NCBI GenBank assembly: GCA_964487155.1
Contig: CAZAQB010000192.1
Location: 1 to 6,004 of the forward strand
Length of the DNA: 6,004 bases
Direction of reading: 5' to 3'
DNA from: CAZAQB01 sp964487155
GTDB taxonomy: Bacteria > Pseudomonadota > Gammaproteobacteria > Nitrococcales > Nitrococcaceae
Made by a program: the position numbers and the translations under genes. Each line of letters begins with the position of its first letter. Within the stretch, counting starts at the first letter, position 1. Of this stretch, positions 5,713-6,004 are shown in pieces. The notes below the pieces were generated by a model. That model was not told the origin of the DNA, made no database searches, and saw only the letters and a program-made list of their open reading frames with translations.

Positions 5713-5796
5713 GGCCGGCAGGTTAGTGGTTTTCTCCGGGCTGGCGCTTGGGCCGCCCGGGACCGCCGTGGCCGGACCTTCATCGGCGGTGGAGGG

Positions 5797-5802
5797 AGCG
5801 TA
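5797..5802 (-). promoter_or_regulatory. tentative -10 hexamer for the por operon
   Basis: TACGCT on the minus strand is a 3-of-6 match to TATAAT but keeps the most conserved positions. No good -35 box lies 16-18 bases upstream. TTGACC at 5837-5832 is 29 bases away, so use would require an activator at the FNR-like site. Confidence 0.18.
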
Positions 5803-5823
5803 ACAACGGCAGACCCGACTTAT

Positions 5824-5837
5824 TTGTCTCAGGTCAA
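5824..5837 (-). promoter_or_regulatory. FNR/CRP-family-like operator upstream of the por operon
   Basis: The minus strand reads TTGAC-CTGA-GACAA, a 14-bp inverted repeat with one mismatched pair. It resembles FNR/ANR/DNR sites (TTGAY-N4-RTCAA). Its centre is about 134 bases before the porG ATG. A TACGCT hexamer at 5802-5797 (matching TATAAT at the key T1, A2 and T6) would put the transcription start near 5790 and the palindrome centre near -41, which is class II activator spacing. An oxygen-sensitive Por enzyme being under anaerobic control is plausible. With such short motifs, chance remains a serious alternative. Confidence 0.3.
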
Positions 5838-6004
5838 GAGCCGCCCGATAGATTGATTCCCGTCAGGCACAGGCCCCATGCCGTTTCGGCGCCAGCCACC
5901 GCGGCGGGCCGGGTTCCGGCGAGGTATTGGGCAAGGGCCAGCCCCGACTCTCGCGGTCGGCTCTGAGCAGCGATTTGTAGGCGTTGGGCAGGGCTAGCAG
6001 CCTG

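Larger units (their letters stand above)
5697..6004. other. por operon leader and undetermined right flank
   Basis: About 300 bases upstream of porG with no supported gene. The part nearest porG (5713-5800) is GC-rich leader. Further out, two minus-strand frames enter from the window edge and run to stops: one ends at TGA 5863-5865 after 46 codons and includes LLALPNAYKSLLRADRESRG. Either could be the tail of an upstream gene, but neither can be identified or confirmed. An imperfect stem (minus-strand AGCCGAC with GTCGGGGCT, one bulge) lies at about 5943-5965 without a U-run. Confidence 0.4.

Noticed and set aside
5697..5783. Longer PorG starting at the ATG at 5783
   Set aside because: No ribosome site there, the extra residues are basic and proline-rich, and PorG homologues start next to the RGGQG strand. 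AGGAGGAGG precedes 5696.
5809..5837. Sigma-70 promoter using TTGACC as -35
   Set aside because: The hexamer 17 bases downstream is GTCTGC, a poor -10.

Overview
The window is GC-rich DNA with tightly packed proteobacterial-style genes and strong Shine-Dalgarno sites. It probably comes from a gammaproteobacterium. An intergenic repeat family of the 'AGCCACGGATGAACAC' type hints at Ectothiorhodospiraceae-like or similar environmental bacteria, but that assignment is an inference and the species cannot be named from the sequence alone.

Layout from left to right. Positions 1-169 hold no gene I can support. Positions 170-766 (+) encode a small DEDDh-type 3'-5' exonuclease. Positions 767-1169 are a 403-bp convergent intergenic region packed with inverted repeats: a 26-bp unit at 788-813, nested GC-rich stems at 893-995, and a 79-bp palindrome at 1045-1123 built from two further copies of the unit. 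Positions 1170-5696 (-) hold a four-gene operon transcribed right to left in the order porG (5696-5115), porA (5122-3866), porB (3853-2816) and a GltD-like flavoprotein with a C-terminal 2[4Fe-4S] ferredoxin domain (2819-1170). Positions 5697-6004 are the operon leader, with an FNR/CRP-family-like palindrome at 5824-5837, followed by undetermined upstream DNA.

PorG, PorA and PorB together make a multi-subunit 2-oxoacid:ferredoxin oxidoreductase. The substrate is most probably pyruvate, judged from the PorA motifs. It would convert pyruvate and CoA to acetyl-CoA and CO2 using TPP and Fe-S clusters. No separate PorD ferredoxin gene is present. Its 8-Fe ferredoxin module is fused to the C-terminus of an FAD/NADPH-binding GltD-like protein whose start codon overlaps the porB stop codon. 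The simplest model is a four-subunit complex that passes electrons from pyruvate through Fe-S clusters and FAD to NADP(H), or in the reverse direction for reductive CO2 fixation. This arrangement and the repeat-filled intergenic region are the two most interesting items. I see no CRISPR array, tRNA, rRNA, intact insertion sequence or prophage gene.
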